Assembly: GCA_023245915.1 (NCBI GenBank)
Contig: JAHFJK010000004.1
Span: forward strand, 1,219 to 12,138
DNA length: 10,920 nucleotides
Reading direction: 5' to 3'
Source: Candidatus Doudnabacteria bacterium
GTDB taxonomy: Bacteria > Patescibacteriota > Doudnabacteria > UBA920
Of the stretch, positions 10,902-10,920 are shown piece by piece. Position 1 is the stretch's first letter; each line of letters opens with the position of its first letter. A program made the translations under genes and the position numbers. The notes under the pieces were generated by a model that did no database searches, was not told the DNA's origin, and worked only from the letters and a program-made list of their open reading frames with translations.

Positions 10902-10920
10902 GCAAAAAATACTTTTGGAT

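Overview
The window looks like a piece of chromosome from a reduced-genome bacterium of the Patescibacteria/CPR type. This is an inference from several signs: moderate-to-low G+C, compact housekeeping genes, almost no Shine-Dalgarno sequences before the starts, promoters that place the transcription start on the start codon, PemK and GxxExxY proteins of the kind common in those genomes, and gene junctions filled with palindromes and short degenerate repeats. No rRNA, tRNA or CRISPR array was seen.

Layout from left to right. (1) 1-264, minus strand: an RHH antitoxin followed, with TAATG overlap, by the first 14 codons of a RelE-like toxin cut by the window edge. Its promoter carries tandem operator-like repeats. 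(2) 380-1189, plus: a DUF817 multispanning membrane protein, overlapping tail to tail with comF. (3) 1169-1909, minus: comF, a phosphoribosyltransferase-like DNA-uptake protein carrying two in-frame low-complexity insertions. (4) 1910-2272: no gene, but three large hairpin elements and the clpC terminator. (5) 2273-4831, minus: clpC, the AAA+ unfoldase partner of ClpP, with a consensus promoter whose -35 lies inside a CIRCE-like inverted repeat, suggesting heat-shock control by HrcA. (6) 5127-5654, plus: recX, a RecA modulator.

(7) 5655-6270 is a graveyard region. It holds two 40-bp palindromes that alternate with two decayed extra copies of the 3' end of recX, then a REP-like hairpin, a truncated REP-associated tyrosine transposase (RAYT), and a second REP-like hairpin that doubles as the htpX terminator. 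(8) 6271-8188, minus: lemA and htpX, a classic membrane-quality-control pair, split by a 452-bp cassette with 37-bp inverted repeats around a GxxExxY (PD-(D/E)XK-like) gene. (9) 8309-10817, plus: a small unknown ORF with the only good Shine-Dalgarno in the window, then gatC, gatA (two subunits of the tRNA-dependent amidotransferase; gatB is not in the window) and an orphan PemK/MazF-type toxin. (10) At the right edge a consensus promoter on the minus strand points at a terminator about 50 nt away, so it could make a very short RNA convergent with pemK.

The strongest leads for something new are the recX-tail/palindrome array beside the RAYT relic, and the GxxExxY inverted-repeat cassette that cleanly interrupts lemA-htpX.
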